A DNA stretch of 64,000 bases. Source: an uncultured Sphingomonadaceae bacterium. Lineage in GTDB: Bacteria; Pseudomonadota; Alphaproteobacteria; Sphingomonadales; Sphingomonadaceae. The stretch is taken from the NCBI GenBank assembly GCA_947499255.1, contig CANMNF010000002.1:632430-696429 (forward strand). The letters run 5' to 3'. Below the pieces are notes generated by a model. It did not search any database. It had not been told where the DNA came from and was given only the letters and a program-made list of their open reading frames with translations. A program made the translations under genes and the position numbers. Below are positions 7,939 to 17,277 of the stretch, one piece after another (position 1 is the first letter of the stretch; each line of letters starts with the position of its first letter).

Positions 7939-9129
7939 ATGTCGATTACGCCCTTGATGCCCGTCTATCCACGGTGCGGGGTGCGGCCTGTGCGTGGTGA
8001 ACATTGCCACCTGATTTCTGAGGACGGCACCCGCTATCTAGATTTCGCTTCAGGCATCGCCGTTAATTTGCTGGGACATTCTCATGAAGGTTTGATCTCA
8101 GCTATTCAGGACCAAGCTGCGACCTTGATGCATGTGTCCAACATGTATGGCAGCCCCCAGGGCGAAGCATTGGCGCAGCGTCTTGTAGACGCAACTTTTG
8201 CCGATACGGTGTTCTTTACCAACTCTGGCGCGGAAGCGGTGGAATGTGCGATCAAAACCGCCCGTGCCTATCATCAGGCTGGTGGAAACGAAGATCGCTT
8301 TGAACTGATCACGTTTAAGAACGCCTTTCATGGCCGGACAATGGCGACAATCAGCGCCAGCAATCAGGAAAAAATGCACAAGGGCTTTTCGCCTCTTCTG
8401 CCAGGTTTCCGCTATGTTGATTTTGACGATCTGGAAGGCGCGAAGGCCGCCATTGGGCCAAATACTGCCGGTTTCCTTGTCGAACCCATCCAGGGTGAAG
8501 GCGGCATTCGCGCTGCATCATCTGAATTTCTAGAGGGGCTGCGAGAACTTGCTGATGAGCAAGATCTGATGCTTGTCTTTGATGAGGTGCAGTGCGGAAT
8601 GGCGCGCACAGGAACGCTGTTTGCGCATGAACAATATGGCGTCACGCCCGACATCATGGCCGTTGCAAAAGGCATTGGCGGAGGTTTCCCTCTTGGCGCA
8701 TGTGTCGCAACTGAAAAGGCTTCGCGCGGGATGGTTTTTGGAACCCATGGATCGACCTATGGCGGCAATCCGCTAGCCATGGCTGCGGGTAACGCGGTCA
8801 TGAATGCGGTGGCAAATGATGAATTTCTGGATCAAGTGCGAGAGGTTAGCGACCGACTTCGTGGCCGTTTGACGCAGTTCATTGGCAATTATCCCGATCT
8901 GTTTGAAGAAGTGCGCGGAATGGGGCTCATGCTTGGCTTGAAGATGAAGATCGAACCGCGCCCGTTCATGGTGCATCTGCGCGATAATCATCAATTGCTC
9001 ACAGTTGCTGCAGGCGATTCGACATTGCGGCTGTTACCCCCGCTGGTCATTGGCGATGCGGAAATCGATGAGTTTTTTGACAAGCTTTCGGCAGCCGCCG
9101 CCGCGTTCGATCTGGCTGAAGCGACATGA
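7939..9129 (+). CDS. argD: acetylornithine aminotransferase
   Basis: A 396-residue class-III PLP aminotransferase of normal length. It shows [32 protein letters not shown], the [12 protein letters not shown] strand and the PLP lysine in [14 protein letters not shown]. It converts N-acetylglutamate semialdehyde to N-acetylornithine in arginine synthesis; some homologues also serve lysine synthesis. Its stop overlaps the argF start (ATGA at 9126-9129), so the two are translationally coupled. The succession argD-argF-hslO is a common alphaproteobacterial order. Confidence 0.95.
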   Translation: MSITPLMPVYPRCGVRPVRGEHCHLISEDGTRYLDFASGIAVNLLGHSHEGLISAIQDQAATLMHVSNMYGSPQGEALAQRLVDATFADTVFFTNSGAEAVECAIKTARAYHQAGGNEDRFELITFKNAFHGRTMATISASNQEKMHKGFSPLLPGFRYVDFDDLEGAKAAIGPNTAGFLVEPIQGEGGIRAASSEFLEGLRELADEQDLMLVFDEVQCGMARTGTLFAHEQYGVTPDIMAVAKGIGGGFPLGACVATEKASRGMVFGTHGSTYGGNPLAMAAGNAVMNAVANDEFLDQVREVSDRLRGRLTQFIGNYPDLFEEVRGMGLMLGLKMKIEPRPFMVHLRDNHQLLTVAAGDSTLRLLPPLVIGDAEIDEFFDKLSAAAAAFDLAEAT

Positions 9130-10073
9130 CCAATTTGCCAGTCGGCAAGCGCCACTTTTGCGAGTTGAACGATGCAGGAAGCCACTCGATCGCAGCCATG
9201 CTGAACGAGGCTATAGATCGCAAAAAGGCACGTATGGGACTGCCTCGCGGCGTGGCGGATAAAGATGCACCGCTTGCAGGTCATGTTCTCGCGATGGCCT
9301 TTGAAAAAAGCTCAACCCGCACAAGGGTTAGCTTCGATATTGCCATGCGCCAGTTGGGTGGATCAGCACTGATACTTGATTCAGGCACGTCACAACTGGG
9401 CCGCGGGGAAACCGTCGCTGACACTGCCCGCGTTTTGAGCCGCATGGCCGATGCGATTATGGTGCGTACCGATGATCACGCTAAGATCGACGAGATGGCG
9501 TATTACGCCAGCGTGCCTGTGATTAATGGCCTGACAGATCAATCGCACCCCTGCCAGATTGTCGCTGATCTGCTGACCATTATCGAACATGGCAAGCCAC
9601 TGCCGGGTCTGGAACTTGCATGGCTTGGTGATTGCAACAATGTGATGAATTCGTTGGTTGAGGCGGCGGGGCTGATGCAATTCAATATCCGCATTGGCAC
9701 ACCTACAGGCTATATTCCTGATGCGCGCTATGTCGAAGCTGCACGAGCAAATGGCGCCAAAGTGACGGTGACGCACGATGCGCAAGAAGCTGCGCGAGGC
9801 GCTGATATCCTGGTGACAGATACTTGGATATCGATGGGGCAAGACCATGCGGATGCAAAGCTGCGCGAACTTGCGCCCTATCAAGTCAACACGGACCTGA
9901 TGGCTCTTGCAAAAGCTGATGCGAAGTTCCTGCACTGTTTGCCAGCCCATGTCGGCGATGAGGTTTCTAAGGAGGTGTTCGAAGGACCGCAATCAGTAGT
10001 CTTTGATGAAGCTGAGAACCGAATTCACGCGCAAAAATCAGTTTTGCAATGGTGTTTTGGGCAGCTTGGTTAG
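9126..10073 (+). CDS. argF: ornithine carbamoyltransferase
   Basis: A 315-residue enzyme that transfers the carbamoyl group to ornithine, giving citrulline. The carbamoyl-phosphate motif [11 protein letters not shown], the DQSHPCQ motif and the ornithine-binding FLHCLPAH motif are all present. The typical aspartate/ornithine carbamoyltransferase fold fills the full length. It overlaps argD by four bases. hslO starts 40 bases after it, in the same direction. Confidence 0.95.
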   Translation: MTNLPVGKRHFCELNDAGSHSIAAMLNEAIDRKKARMGLPRGVADKDAPLAGHVLAMAFEKSSTRTRVSFDIAMRQLGGSALILDSGTSQLGRGETVADTARVLSRMADAIMVRTDDHAKIDEMAYYASVPVINGLTDQSHPCQIVADLLTIIEHGKPLPGLELAWLGDCNNVMNSLVEAAGLMQFNIRIGTPTGYIPDARYVEAARANGAKVTVTHDAQEAARGADILVTDTWISMGQDHADAKLRELAPYQVNTDLMALAKADAKFLHCLPAHVGDEVSKEVFEGPQSVVFDEAENRIHAQKSVLQWCFGQLG

Positions 10074-10112
10074 GCACCTTAACTTTGCGCGCATGCTCAC
10101 CATATTAGCGCA

Positions 10113-11024
10113 ATGACCATGCCAACACCGCAGCCAACCACATCCGAAACACGCTTTGACCAAATTCTTGGCTTCACAATACCGGAGCGCGATTCGCGTG
10201 GCCGGGTTGTGCGTCTTGGTCCTGTGCTTGACACAATTCTTGGCGCGCATAAATATCCCGCCGCGCTCAAGCATTGCCTTGCCGAAGCTCTGGTTCTCAC
10301 GTCCATGATGGGCGGCCTGCTTAAGGACAAAGGCGACCAGCTTACCTTGCAGGCGCAGGGCAAAGGTGGAGCCATCGACCTTTTGGTGTGCGACTTTCGC
10401 GATGGAGAGTTGCGCGGCTATGTTGAGCAAGGTGATAAAAGCAAGATTCGCCAGGAAGCGAACAGCTCGCTGGAATCGCTGTTTGGCGAAGGGTATCTCG
10501 CCATTACTTTTGATATCGCCGACACCGGCAAACGGTATCAAGGAATCGTCCCGCTTGAAGGCGCCTCGCTTTCGATAGCGGTGGAGCAGTATTTCGCGCA
10601 AAGTGAACAGGTCCCCACTTTGGTGCGCACTGCCATCCGCTTTGACCAAACGGGTTGTGTAAGCGGCGGTATTCTTGTGCAACATTTGCCGGAAGGTGAG
10701 CAAGGCAGAGAGCGCCTGCATGTGCGCCTCGACCACCCTGAATGGGAGCACGTTGCGATCTTGAGCGGATCTATTCGCCATGAAGAGTTGGTGGACCCAG
10801 AATTGTCACTTGAGGCGCTTATCTGGAGGCTCTTTCACGAAGAGACGGAGATCAGAGTTCAGCCCGGAGCGATACTCGATCGTGGATGCCGCTGCACAAT
10901 CGAGCATTTCGATGAAGTTTTGGCTCGGTTCCCTAAGGATGAACGCCGCGAAATGGCCGATTCTGATGGTATTATCCGCGTCGACTGCGCTTTTTGCTCA
11001 AAAGATTTTGCCATTCAGGACTGA
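10113..11024 (+). CDS. hslO: redox-regulated chaperone Hsp33
   Basis: A 303-residue cytoplasmic chaperone activated by oxidative unfolding. The C-terminal zinc switch is intact, with CRC at about residues 259-261 and CAFC at about 292-295, spaced as in the family. The N-terminal domain carries the usual ALVLTSMMGGLLK helix. Two ATG codons (10113 and 10119) are possible starts, differing by two residues. It follows argF in the same direction, as in many alphaproteobacteria, although no functional link is established. Confidence 0.93.
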   Translation: MTMPTPQPTTSETRFDQILGFTIPERDSRGRVVRLGPVLDTILGAHKYPAALKHCLAEALVLTSMMGGLLKDKGDQLTLQAQGKGGAIDLLVCDFRDGELRGYVEQGDKSKIRQEANSSLESLFGEGYLAITFDIADTGKRYQGIVPLEGASLSIAVEQYFAQSEQVPTLVRTAIRFDQTGCVSGGILVQHLPEGEQGRERLHVRLDHPEWEHVAILSGSIRHEELVDPELSLEALIWRLFHEETEIRVQPGAILDRGCRCTIEHFDEVLARFPKDERREMADSDGIIRVDCAFCSKDFAIQD

Positions 11025-11102
11025 TACTTAGCCGAATAATCAGGCTAGTTATTTTCAGTTCATGGTCGCAGTGCTATTGTGCAGATGCGAAGGGGGATTG
11101 TT

Positions 11103-11498
11103 ATGCTTACGAAAAGAAGTGTCTGTGCGCTTTTGACCGCCATCGTGGTTGCGGCGATCCCCGCTTCTGCGCAAGCGCCTGACCTGGCTATGCTTGATAC
11201 GCTGCAAAAAGGGGAATGGACGCTCGCCTTGCGTGGTGCTGATACGCAAAAAAAGGTTTGCGTGCGCACAGGTCGCGAATTTATCCAGCTTCGCCACGAT
11301 CAATCTGGCTGTTCGCGTTTTGTGGTGGAAGATCGGGCCATTGAAGTCACCGTGCAATACACTTGCCGCGGTGATGGTTATGGGCGGACAACTATCCGTA
11401 AAGAAGGGCCTGGTTTGGTCCAGATCCGAAGTCAGGGTATTCACGGCGGAATCCCATTTTCTGTTGAGGGTGAGGCGCGCCATAGCGGCCGTTGTTAA
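11103..11498 (+). CDS. small secreted protein, DUF3617-like
   Basis: A 131-residue protein with a clear Sec signal peptide (MLTKRSVCALLTAIVVAAIP, then ASAQA) and a mature part of about 105 residues with four cysteines. The spacing of the WTLALRG and IRSQG-type segments resembles the DUF3617 periplasmic family of sphingomonads. An AGGGGG ribosome site seven bases before ATG 11103 selects this start over an upstream GTG at 11079. The function of the family is unknown. The likely location is the periplasm. Confidence 0.7.
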   Translation: MLTKRSVCALLTAIVVAAIPASAQAPDLAMLDTLQKGEWTLALRGADTQKKVCVRTGREFIQLRHDQSGCSRFVVEDRAIEVTVQYTCRGDGYGRTTIRKEGPGLVQIRSQGIHGGIPFSVEGEARHSGRC

Positions 11499-11555
11499 AG
11501 CAACAAAACCAAACAACGCTTGTCTGCGCGCAGCCTAGCTCTTAGCTCGCCATTC

Positions 11556-12233
11556 ATGACCAAAAATAGCAAGAACGCAGTTGTATTGTTGTCCGGTGGG
11601 CTCGATTCCACTCTTACGGCGGCTATGGCTGTGGAGGAGGGGTATGCGCTCAACGCGCTGACAATCGATTACAATCAGCGGCATCGGTGTGAGCTGCAGG
11701 CTGCGTCCAAGGTTGCCAGTTCCCTTGGCGCTGTGCGGCATGTCACTTTGCCATTGGACCTATCCATGTTTGGAGGTTCGGCCCTTACAGATGATATCGA
11801 AGTGCCTAAAGATGGTGTGGGTGAAGGAATACCTGTCACCTATGTGCCGGCCCGCAATCTCGTTTTCCTTTCCCTCACCTTGGCTTGGGCGGAAGCCATC
11901 GGCGCAAATGACATCTTTATAGGCGTCAACGCACTTGATTATTCTGGCTATCCTGATTGTCGGCCGGAGTTTATCAAAAGCTTTGTCGAAACCGCGCGGT
12001 TGGCAACCAAGGAGGGTACAGATGGCGATGGATTTGCAGTTCACGCGCCCCTTCAACATTGGGACAAAGCGCGCATTGTCAAAGAAGCGACAGACCGAAA
12101 GCTCGATCTTTCACATACATGGTCCTGCTATGATCCTACTCCGGATGGGCAAACGTGCGGATCGTGCGATTCGTGTCGCCTGAGGGCGAAGGGCTTTGCC
12201 CAAGCAGGGGTCGCTGACCCTGCTTTGCGATAG
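11556..12233 (+). CDS. queC: 7-cyano-7-deazaguanine synthase
   Basis: A 225-residue ATP-dependent enzyme that makes preQ0, a queuosine precursor, from carboxy-deazaguanine and ammonia. The N-terminal PP-loop [11 protein letters not shown] and the C-terminal zinc site (a cysteine in SCYDPTPDG followed by CGSCDSC) are intact, as is the [11 protein letters not shown] stretch. ATG 11556 is used; an in-frame TTG upstream would add 12 unconserved residues. queC stands without queD/queE here. gluQRS, which also modifies the queuosine tRNA, is separately encoded at 41.9 kb. Confidence 0.95.
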   Translation: MTKNSKNAVVLLSGGLDSTLTAAMAVEEGYALNALTIDYNQRHRCELQAASKVASSLGAVRHVTLPLDLSMFGGSALTDDIEVPKDGVGEGIPVTYVPARNLVFLSLTLAWAEAIGANDIFIGVNALDYSGYPDCRPEFIKSFVETARLATKEGTDGDGFAVHAPLQHWDKARIVKEATDRKLDLSHTWSCYDPTPDGQTCGSCDSCRLRAKGFAQAGVADPALR

Positions 12234-12236
12234 AGT

Positions 12237-13739
12237 TTGGAGTTGGGGCAGGCTGCGCAACATTCTGATGGCGTTCCCGCAGCACGTTGGGCGGCACTGG
12301 GTGTGCTGTTTCTGGTCTATCTGTTCAATTTTGTCGACCGGCAGATCCTCTCGATCCTGGCCAATGACATCAAGGCAGATTTGGGCATTGATGATGCGCA
12401 GCTTGGGTTCCTTTACGGCACAGCCTTTGCGATCTTTTATGCCGTTTTTGGCATTCCGTTAGGCTGGCTGGCAGACCGAACGCATCGCCTGCGATTGTTG
12501 AGCGCGGGGCTGGCGCTGTGGTCGACGATGACGGTGCTTTCGGGCTTAGCGAAGTCTTTTGGTCAATTGACACTGGCTCGTGTAGGTGTCGGGGTGGGAG
12601 AGGCAGCCGCCAACCCATGTGCCTATTCCTTGATTGCAGACTGGTTCCCCAAACGGCTCAGGGCAACGGCCTTATCAATTTACTCTGCAGGATTGTTTCT
12701 TGGCAGCGGAATATCGCTTGTTGTGGGTGGCTTGATCGTCGATAATTGGGATGCGGCCTATCCCCAATCGGCGCCTTTAGGCCTTGCCGGATGGCAAGCG
12801 GCATTCATTCTCGTTGGCGCCCCGGGGCTGATCCTTGCCTTCGTATTGCTGCTGATAAAAGAGCCTGCTCGCGATGACAGTGTGACCCCACACGGATCGG
12901 TTTGGAGCGGATTTTTGGAGCAGCTGTCTGATATTGTTCCGCCCTTTACTCTGCTTTCGGCCAGACGACGCGGATGGCGCGCATTGGGCGTGCATATGTT
13001 AGGGATGGCGGGAATTGCCACTGCCGCTTTCCTTCTAACAATTGTGCTTGGGAACGAATTGCAATTCACTTTGCTGGCAGTCGGTTATTATGCGGTTTTT
13101 AGCTGGGTAACTGCTTCACGAAGCAAAGATGGCGCTACGTTCGCGGCGACTTGGGGCAACACAACTTTCGTTGCGATCATGATCGCATACAGCGCGATTT
13201 GCTATATCGGTTACACATCCGTGCTCTGGGCAGCACCTTTTGCAGAGCGAAGTTTCAGCCTATCGAAAACGGAGCTGGGTTGGCTGATTGGCGCAGCAAA
13301 TGCAGCTGGGGGTTTCTTGGGTGTCATAACTGGCGGCATTGCGGCCGATCGCTTGGCTAGCATAAAAGATTCGGCGCGTCTTTTGGTCCCGATGATTGCT
13401 CTTTTGATGCCTGTTCCGCTGATACTTGTTGGCTATTCGAGCGGTTCAATCACGGTATTCACCATTTGTACTTTCTTCACTCAAATGGCCACGGCCTCGG
13501 CGCTTGGCGCGTGTGCAGCGGCGAGCCAAGCACTAGTTAAACCGCGCATGCGCGGCACCGCAACGGCTGTATTCTTGCTGGGCCCGACAATGATCGGGTT
13601 GGCTTTTGGACCGTTTATGGCTGGCTATATTTCGGAGTTTACCGGCAGTTTGGCCACTGGAGTAAAATGGTGTCTGGCAGCCGTTTTGCCCGGGGTTATT
13701 GCTTTGGTTGTTGCCCACCAATCTTACGAAAGAGATTAA
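12237..13739 (+). CDS. MFS transporter, spinster-like
   Basis: A 500-residue major facilitator with about 12 membrane segments. The first segment contains LFNFVDRQILSILANDIK, typical of the spinster/sugar-phosphate-like group common in sphingomonads, and the loop 2-3 motif is GWLADRTHR. GVGVGEAAANPCAYSLIADW forms motif C-like helix 4-5. The only start near the family boundary is TTG at 12237, three bases after queC, so it may be translationally coupled. Its stop overlaps the stop of the opposite-strand lipoprotein at 13736-13739. The substrate is unknown. Confidence 0.85.
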   Translation: MELGQAAQHSDGVPAARWAALGVLFLVYLFNFVDRQILSILANDIKADLGIDDAQLGFLYGTAFAIFYAVFGIPLGWLADRTHRLRLLSAGLALWSTMTVLSGLAKSFGQLTLARVGVGVGEAAANPCAYSLIADWFPKRLRATALSIYSAGLFLGSGISLVVGGLIVDNWDAAYPQSAPLGLAGWQAAFILVGAPGLILAFVLLLIKEPARDDSVTPHGSVWSGFLEQLSDIVPPFTLLSARRRGWRALGVHMLGMAGIATAAFLLTIVLGNELQFTLLAVGYYAVFSWVTASRSKDGATFAATWGNTTFVAIMIAYSAICYIGYTSVLWAAPFAERSFSLSKTELGWLIGAANAAGGFLGVITGGIAADRLASIKDSARLLVPMIALLMPVPLILVGYSSGSITVFTICTFFTQMATASALGACAAASQALVKPRMRGTATAVFLLGPTMIGLAFGPFMAGYISEFTGSLATGVKWCLAAVLPGVIALVVAHQSYERD

Positions 13740-14191
13740 GCTCGCGCGATCGAACCGCAAGCCACATTTGGTGTGTTAGCAGCATCACTTCTAAGGACGA
13801 CAGCCAGTTCATCGCCTTTAATCACCAATTCTGAAACTGTTGCTGGGATGATAGCGCTCAAAGTGCCGCTCCCGCTGGGTCCAATGGTTATCTTCGGCAA
13901 GTGGGTATGCGTAATGCTGCCCTCCTTGTGATACACCGCAAGACCAGCCGCGCTACAATCACCCAGCCGAGCCAAACCCACTTTGGCATCACCCGGGACG
14001 AAGTGGAATACAGAAATATTGATCGTGATATTAGCGCCTTGTGCGTAGAGGCGCAGGTCTCCTACATGCGCATTACCATCGTCCCGGATTACTGCACTAG
14101 CGATCTGGCTCGTCCCATTTTCTTGAGGTGTCTGACAGGCTGCCAAAAAGAACAACGGGCACAAAATGGCCAAAGATCGAAAGCGTTTCAC
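13736..14191 (-). CDS. SodC-like (Cu/Zn superoxide dismutase fold) lipoprotein
   Basis: A 151-residue predicted lipoprotein with lipobox LAAC at residues 16-19 and a GTG start preceded by AGGGGA. The later pattern FHFVPGDAKVGLARLGDCSA, LPKITIGPSGSGTLSA, ELAVVLRSDAANTPNVACG resembles the order of Cu/Zn-SOD segments (DC near the middle, ACG at the end). Most metal-binding histidines are not where SodC has them, so catalysis is doubtful. It starts 12 bases after the last GTA-cluster gene in the same direction, so it is probably the last gene of that transcript. The fold assignment is an inference from pattern. Confidence 0.6.
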   Translation of the reverse strand: MKRFRSLAILCPLFFLAACQTPQENGTSQIASAVIRDDGNAHVGDLRLYAQGANITINISVFHFVPGDAKVGLARLGDCSAAGLAVYHKEGSITHTHLPKITIGPSGSGTLSAIIPATVSELVIKGDELAVVLRSDAANTPNVACGSIARA

Positions 14192-14203
14192 TCGTTTCCC
14201 CTA

Positions 14204-14662
14204 TCAAGCCGCCGACAAAATTCCCGCTGAAACCAGAGCAGTCAAGATCCCATCAATAGCATCGCGCGCTTGGGTATCCACTGTTGAACCATTGTTTGGA
14301 GCAGGGACGTTAGAGGCGCGTAGCCAGACACTGTCATAACGGGCCAACTGACCAGCTGTTTTGTCAAAAGCGATCATGCCGTTGCGCGGCGTTGCGAAGA
14401 GCCAATTGCCACTTTGCCGCATAGCAATTTCGCCCACATGGTTGGCCCAATCGCCGGTTGGCGCTGATCCGATGATCCATGCCTCACCATCATTGGGGCT
14501 GGCTGGTGGAATATCAGCTTCGCCTTCGACTGTAAGGTGAAGCAAGCCATCCAGCTTTGAGAGCGCTTCGTTCACGAAGATCTCTTTCTGCGCTTGCGCA
14601 GCGAACAGCATTGGCAATTCAAATCGGGCACTTGTCGATGTAAAGGTAATGGGGGTGCTCAT
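14204..14662 (-). CDS. DUF2793 protein at the end of the GTA cluster
   Basis: A 152-residue protein with the DUF2793 signature. An N-terminal RFELPMLFAAQAQKEIFVNE is followed by a GEAWIIG...GDWANHVGEIAM domain that resembles the beta-rich binding modules of phage fibres, and then a short alpha tail. It starts 12 bases after the gp15-type baseplate gene. I recall DUF2793 in surface-binding proteins of phages and GTAs, which would suit host-surface recognition, but this is an inference. There is no signal peptide. Confidence 0.8.
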   Translation of the reverse strand: MSTPITFTSTSARFELPMLFAAQAQKEIFVNEALSKLDGLLHLTVEGEADIPPASPNDGEAWIIGSAPTGDWANHVGEIAMRQSGNWLFATPRNGMIAFDKTAGQLARYDSVWLRASNVPAPNNGSTVDTQARDAIDGILTALVSAGILSAA

Positions 14663-14674
14663 AGGATTTTTCCG

Positions 14675-16858
14675 TCAGCTTAGTGGTGAAAGGAGGGTCG
14701 GTAGCGAACGTGAATGAGTGCCGATTTGCCGCACCCATAAATTGCCAACGCCATGATCGTTTATAAGCTGGTCCAGCTCGCTCTGCGTGAAGGTGATTTG
14801 GGGTTGCGTGGTCTGCCAGGTGACATGCGGTTGGCCGGCATTGCCGTATCCGATTTCATAAAGCTCAGACTCTTCTACAAGAGGTGGCTCCACGCTACCT
14901 TCCCATCGCCATGCGCCGCGCGCGCGCCGCGTCCAACAAAAAGCTGTGCTGTCATCGCTTTGCGCAACAGCGCGTGGATGAACAGGAGCAAGCGGTCGCA
15001 AACTGCTTTGTAAACCAGTGATATCGGAAAGAACCGCAGTTTCATCGGCAAGCCCAATTGCCGCGATGCGTGTCGCGCTTCCCACGATAGTTTCATCCAA
15101 TCGATTTGGCGTACCGTCTAGCAAGATGAAACCTGAACCAGCTTGCGACGCATCTTTTGCAACGTGCTCCGTGGCACCGCGCCCGCGCAACAATCCGGAA
15201 AGACGCCATAAGCTGCCGCCCAGAGGATCGGCATTTGCAAATTGCAGGATTTCACTGCCAATCAGCGCGCGGTTGGCCCCGCCTGCAAGGTCCTCCATCG
15301 CGCGCGAGGTTAATACAAAATCTTCGGACTGGAGTTGCACGTCCACATAATTGGTTCTGTCCACCAGCACAGTATCGGCCGGAGCGAGCGGTGTGGTCGT
15401 TACGCCGACAACGCTACGTTCTTGGCCAATTGTACCAATTGTTAGAAGGGACCCGCCAATTTCGGCATAGACTGTGGCTCCAGTCCAACCGCCTGAAGTC
15501 GAGCTGGCAGCTGCAAAAATCTGGCGAGCATCACTTGCGCCGGTACCGTCCCAAGGCAGCTCAAAGGCGAAAAGTATTGTTGGTGTAATAGCAGCATCTT
15601 GCGGGCTTAAGGCCTGGCCTGCATCGGTTGCGAAAGCTGGGGTAACCGAATTGGGCAGCCGCGATAAGCTCAATTCAAGGCCAAACTCGCGCCATTCCCA
15701 AGTTTCGATACGCCACGTACCTGCATAACCAGGAACAGCAACCAAAGCGCCCGGTGAAATACTCGGATCAAGTTCAGCAACACGATAATTGAGCTGATCT
15801 TGAGCATTGCGCGCGCGCTTTGCAGCCTGCTCTGCCAATTCCCGGGCGTCATTTGCGCTTAAAGCTCCGGGGAATTCGATCAGACGAGCTTGGCCTGAAG
15901 TGGCGCGGCCGCCTGTTAATTGTAATCCCGCCTGATAATCCCGGCTGGTATCGTAATAGCGAATGCCACTTGGAAAACGTGATGCCCCGGTCTGCTTGTT
16001 GGCGGTTACACCTGAATACCCGCCAAAGGATTCTTCAGTAGGATCAATGACGGCCGCAGGGAGAGAAACAAGCTGCGCGTTCGCCGCGTCTGGCGAAAAT
16101 AGTCGCAGCTGTGCATCGACAGTGTCGCTTGCGAGCGGGTAAACCAGATTAAGCGTTGCAAGCGTGTTTCCTAAAGCTCCGCCTTCATCTGAAAATCCCA
16201 CCAACGCAGGCAATGTCCGGTCCGCTGTTACGTCATTTTCGGCTGGCTCAATGATATCGATCAAACTTACCGCGCCGTTCTCGGCGATCAATTCGAAGGT
16301 TAAAGCGGGTAGCCGATTGCCAAAGTCGGCAAGCTGAAGATCCTCAAAAACCGCGTATGCGACACCGCGAAACGCGGGGCAATTTGCTCCTTCGGCTGAG
16401 ACAATCAAAGGGTCTGGATGCTGGTCGCTATACCCTTCGTAAAATCGCATGGTGCCGCCGACTTTCAAGTCGCCCGCTGCGCCGCGCAGAAGATTACCAT
16501 CTGCCCAAATCCGGCCGACTGAAGTGACCGGCCTGCTTGAAAGGGCGACGGCGAAGCTGGAGGAATAGCTATATGTTTTGGTTGATGGCTGCCCTTTGCC
16601 ACCCCCTTGTTTTTCGCTCGATTCTACAAGGTCAGTTGCCCAAATAATGCTTCCTGCCGCGCGCATTGTTCCAAAATGCCGAGGAATGGGCGTTCCGTAG
16701 CTTGAGGTTGTGACGGCCAGCTCTTTCAGTCGTGGCCCTTCTCGATCACCTGGGCCAAACAGTCTGGCATCGATTTGACTTCCGATAAGCGAGCCAATCG
16801 ACCCGCCAATAGGGCCACCGATCAAGCTGCCAACTGCTGTCAGGACGATTGTGGCCAT
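14675..16858 (-). CDS. GTA baseplate/tail-tip protein (gp15-type, shortened)
   Basis: A 727-residue protein counting from ATG 16858 (MATIVLTAVG); the frame is open 48 bases further upstream. A Gly-rich hydrophobic N-terminus (SLIGGPIGGSIGSLIGSQID) precedes GTPIPRHFGTMRAAGSIIWA and a Phage-tail_3-type core (VPGYAGTWRIETWEWREFGL near the middle). The C-terminus is beta-rich. In Rhodobacter the homologous gp15 is about 1,300 residues and includes a TIM-barrel-like domain that I cannot find here; the gp12-type protein has acquired a comparable extra domain. It overlaps gp14 by 19 bases. Confidence 0.85.
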   Translation of the reverse strand: MATIVLTAVGSLIGGPIGGSIGSLIGSQIDARLFGPGDREGPRLKELAVTTSSYGTPIPRHFGTMRAAGSIIWATDLVESSEKQGGGKGQPSTKTYSYSSSFAVALSSRPVTSVGRIWADGNLLRGAAGDLKVGGTMRFYEGYSDQHPDPLIVSAEGANCPAFRGVAYAVFEDLQLADFGNRLPALTFELIAENGAVSLIDIIEPAENDVTADRTLPALVGFSDEGGALGNTLATLNLVYPLASDTVDAQLRLFSPDAANAQLVSLPAAVIDPTEESFGGYSGVTANKQTGASRFPSGIRYYDTSRDYQAGLQLTGGRATSGQARLIEFPGALSANDARELAEQAAKRARNAQDQLNYRVAELDPSISPGALVAVPGYAGTWRIETWEWREFGLELSLSRLPNSVTPAFATDAGQALSPQDAAITPTILFAFELPWDGTGASDARQIFAAASSTSGGWTGATVYAEIGGSLLTIGTIGQERSVVGVTTTPLAPADTVLVDRTNYVDVQLQSEDFVLTSRAMEDLAGGANRALIGSEILQFANADPLGGSLWRLSGLLRGRGATEHVAKDASQAGSGFILLDGTPNRLDETIVGSATRIAAIGLADETAVLSDITGLQSSLRPLAPVHPRAVAQSDDSTAFCWTRRARGAWRWEGSVEPPLVEESELYEIGYGNAGQPHVTWQTTQPQITFTQSELDQLINDHGVGNLWVRQIGTHSRSLPTLLSPLS

Positions 16859-17277
16859 GGCAGGTCTCCAATTGTAGTTAAGCGCCATGAGGCGAAAAGG
16901 GGCCAAGCAAATGGCGGCGGTGATAATGTAACGCGGCGCAAGCCTGCATGAGCATGAATGGCGAGGCCCTGATTGCTAACAATCGCGAGATGGAATTGCG
17001 CACATGCGGGTTTGAAAACCAGAATATCGCCAGATCGCAGTTCGTCGTAGGCACGTTTTAGGCCAAGAGCATTGGCCAATTTGCAAAACCTTTGAATGCA
17101 ATGGTTGCGCATTTCATAGCATGGCAACAAGTCAACGGGCCTGCCTATTGTACCAAGCGCTACACAAACCAGCCCGATACAATCCACACCGCGCTGAGCG
17201 TCTCTTCCGCCCCGGCGATAAGGGATGCCTACCAGATCTTCGGCCGCATCTGCAAAAGCAGAGGCTTGATTATTCAT
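16840..17277 (-). CDS. GTA cell-wall peptidase (gp14-type, NlpC/P60)
   Basis: A 145-residue NlpC/P60 cysteine peptidase. The catalytic Cys33 lies in RGVDCIGLVCVA and the probable histidine is His96 in CAQFHLAIV. The GIPYRRGG entry motif is present. In GTAs and siphophages this protein sits in the tail tip and is thought to cut peptidoglycan cross-links so DNA can enter. ATG 17277 overlaps the gp13 stop as ATGA. The length is normal for the family. Confidence 0.9.
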   Translation of the reverse strand: MNNQASAFADAAEDLVGIPYRRGGRDAQRGVDCIGLVCVALGTIGRPVDLLPCYEMRNHCIQRFCKLANALGLKRAYDELRSGDILVFKPACAQFHLAIVSNQGLAIHAHAGLRRVTLSPPPFAWPLFASWRLTTIGDLPWPQSS

